Shown piece after piece: positions 63,870 through 64,000 of a DNA stretch of 64,000 bases. Position numbers and translations under genes: made by a program. The notes under the pieces were generated by a model, which did no database searches, was not told where the DNA came from, and saw only the letters and a program-made list of their open reading frames with translations. Position 1 is the first letter of the stretch. Each line of letters begins with the position of its first letter. Source of the DNA: Thermoplasmata archaeon (GTDB taxonomy: Archaea > Thermoplasmatota > Thermoplasmata > GCA-020350865); NCBI GenBank assembly GCA_020348445.1, contig CP070751.1, positions 2,753,413 to 2,817,412 of the forward strand, read 5' to 3'.

Positions 63870-64000
63870 AATGGGACCTCCCAAACACATTCAGTCTTTG
63901 CGTGAATGTAATATCCTTTTCCTATTATAAAGTAATCTGATTCACCCATATCATTCCAATTTTGGGAGGAAGCATTGTTCGACCATATTGCATCCACATC
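63866..64000 (-). CDS. Secreted NosD-like protein, paralog 3 (C-terminal fragment, cut by window edge)
   Basis: The last 44 residues of a third copy: DVDAIWSNNASSQNWNDMG, then SDYFIIGKGYYIHAKTECVW-EVPL and TGA. It matches the ends of paralogs 1 and 2 and shows the array continues beyond the window. Confidence 0.92.
   Translation of the reverse strand, partial: DVDAIWSNNASSQNWNDMGESDYFIIGKGYYIHAKTECVWEVPL

Overview
The window reads as archaeal chromosome, most likely from a Thermoplasmatota-type euryarchaeon (inference). Supporting signs are ribosomal protein L10e, the agmatidine synthetase TiaS, a Taw2/Trm5-family tRNA enzyme, an archaeal Ogg2 glycosylase, a tRNA-Lys gene with an intron at the canonical 37/38 site, TATA-like boxes about 26 bp before leaderless starts, GGTGA/GGAGG ribosome binding sites, and a very large share of secreted NosD, CARDB/NEW3 and Ig-like surface proteins.

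Layout. 1-4.1 kb: a 5'-partial zinc-ribbon/membrane/exoprotein carrying eleven Thr-Asn-Gly repeats. 4.1-15.2 kb: housekeeping and metabolic genes (GT4 glycosyltransferase, L10e, two small unnoticed ORFs, dCTP deaminase-like protein, adenosine-specific kinase, Ogg2, a 3-hydroxyacyl-CoA dehydrogenase/enoyl-CoA hydratase fusion followed by a flavodoxin and a zinc-ribbon protein, indolepyruvate ferredoxin oxidoreductase iorA-iorB, Taw2-like enzyme). 15.3-21.3 kb: a three-gene signalling operon (HTH-HTH-receiver, eight-PAS histidine kinase, receiver). 21.6-27.5 kb: two tandem CARDB-type surface proteins with a duplicated promoter region. 27.6-31.3 kb: a BlaI-like repressor plus membrane M48/M56-like protease, divergent from an FtsX-type ABC transporter and a DUF2318 protein, with three matching operators between them. 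31.3-36.7 kb: an FKBP-NEW3 exoprotein and a beta-helix/clan-CD peptidase fusion. 37-41.6 kb: a truncated STAND ATPase, a secreted protein, a TPR protein and a small HTH protein. 41.9-44.9 kb: Ig-repeat surface protein. 44.9-47.7 kb: an accessory island at the 3' end of tRNA-Lys, holding an AbiE-type toxin-antitoxin pair between copies of the tRNA 3' end; on the 5' side of the tRNA lie two hairpin cassettes that each repeat the tRNA 5' end. 47.8-58.7 kb: a structured RNA candidate, HEAT-repeat protein, subtilase, Roadblock protein, SprT-like protein, rubredoxin, TiaS (apparent AUA start), DUF6485 protein, GT2/GT21 glycosyltransferase, thioredoxin, a TrkA-N/DHH fusion and an M50 protease. 58.7-64 kb: at least three tandem NosD-like secreted paralogs, the last cut by the window edge.

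The strongest candidates for something new are (i) the protease/BlaI switch with shared operators over a p19-like ABC/DUF2318 module, (ii) the tRNA-Lys locus with 3'-end att copies on one side and covarying tRNA-5'-end hairpins on the other, (iii) the three-stem RNA before the HEAT-repeat gene, (iv) the AUA-initiated TiaS, the enzyme needed to read AUA, and (v) NosD paralogs whose conserved C-terminal Trp-Glu-Val-Pro codons also form the next gene's ribosome binding site. All functional statements rest on reading the sequence; no database search was run.
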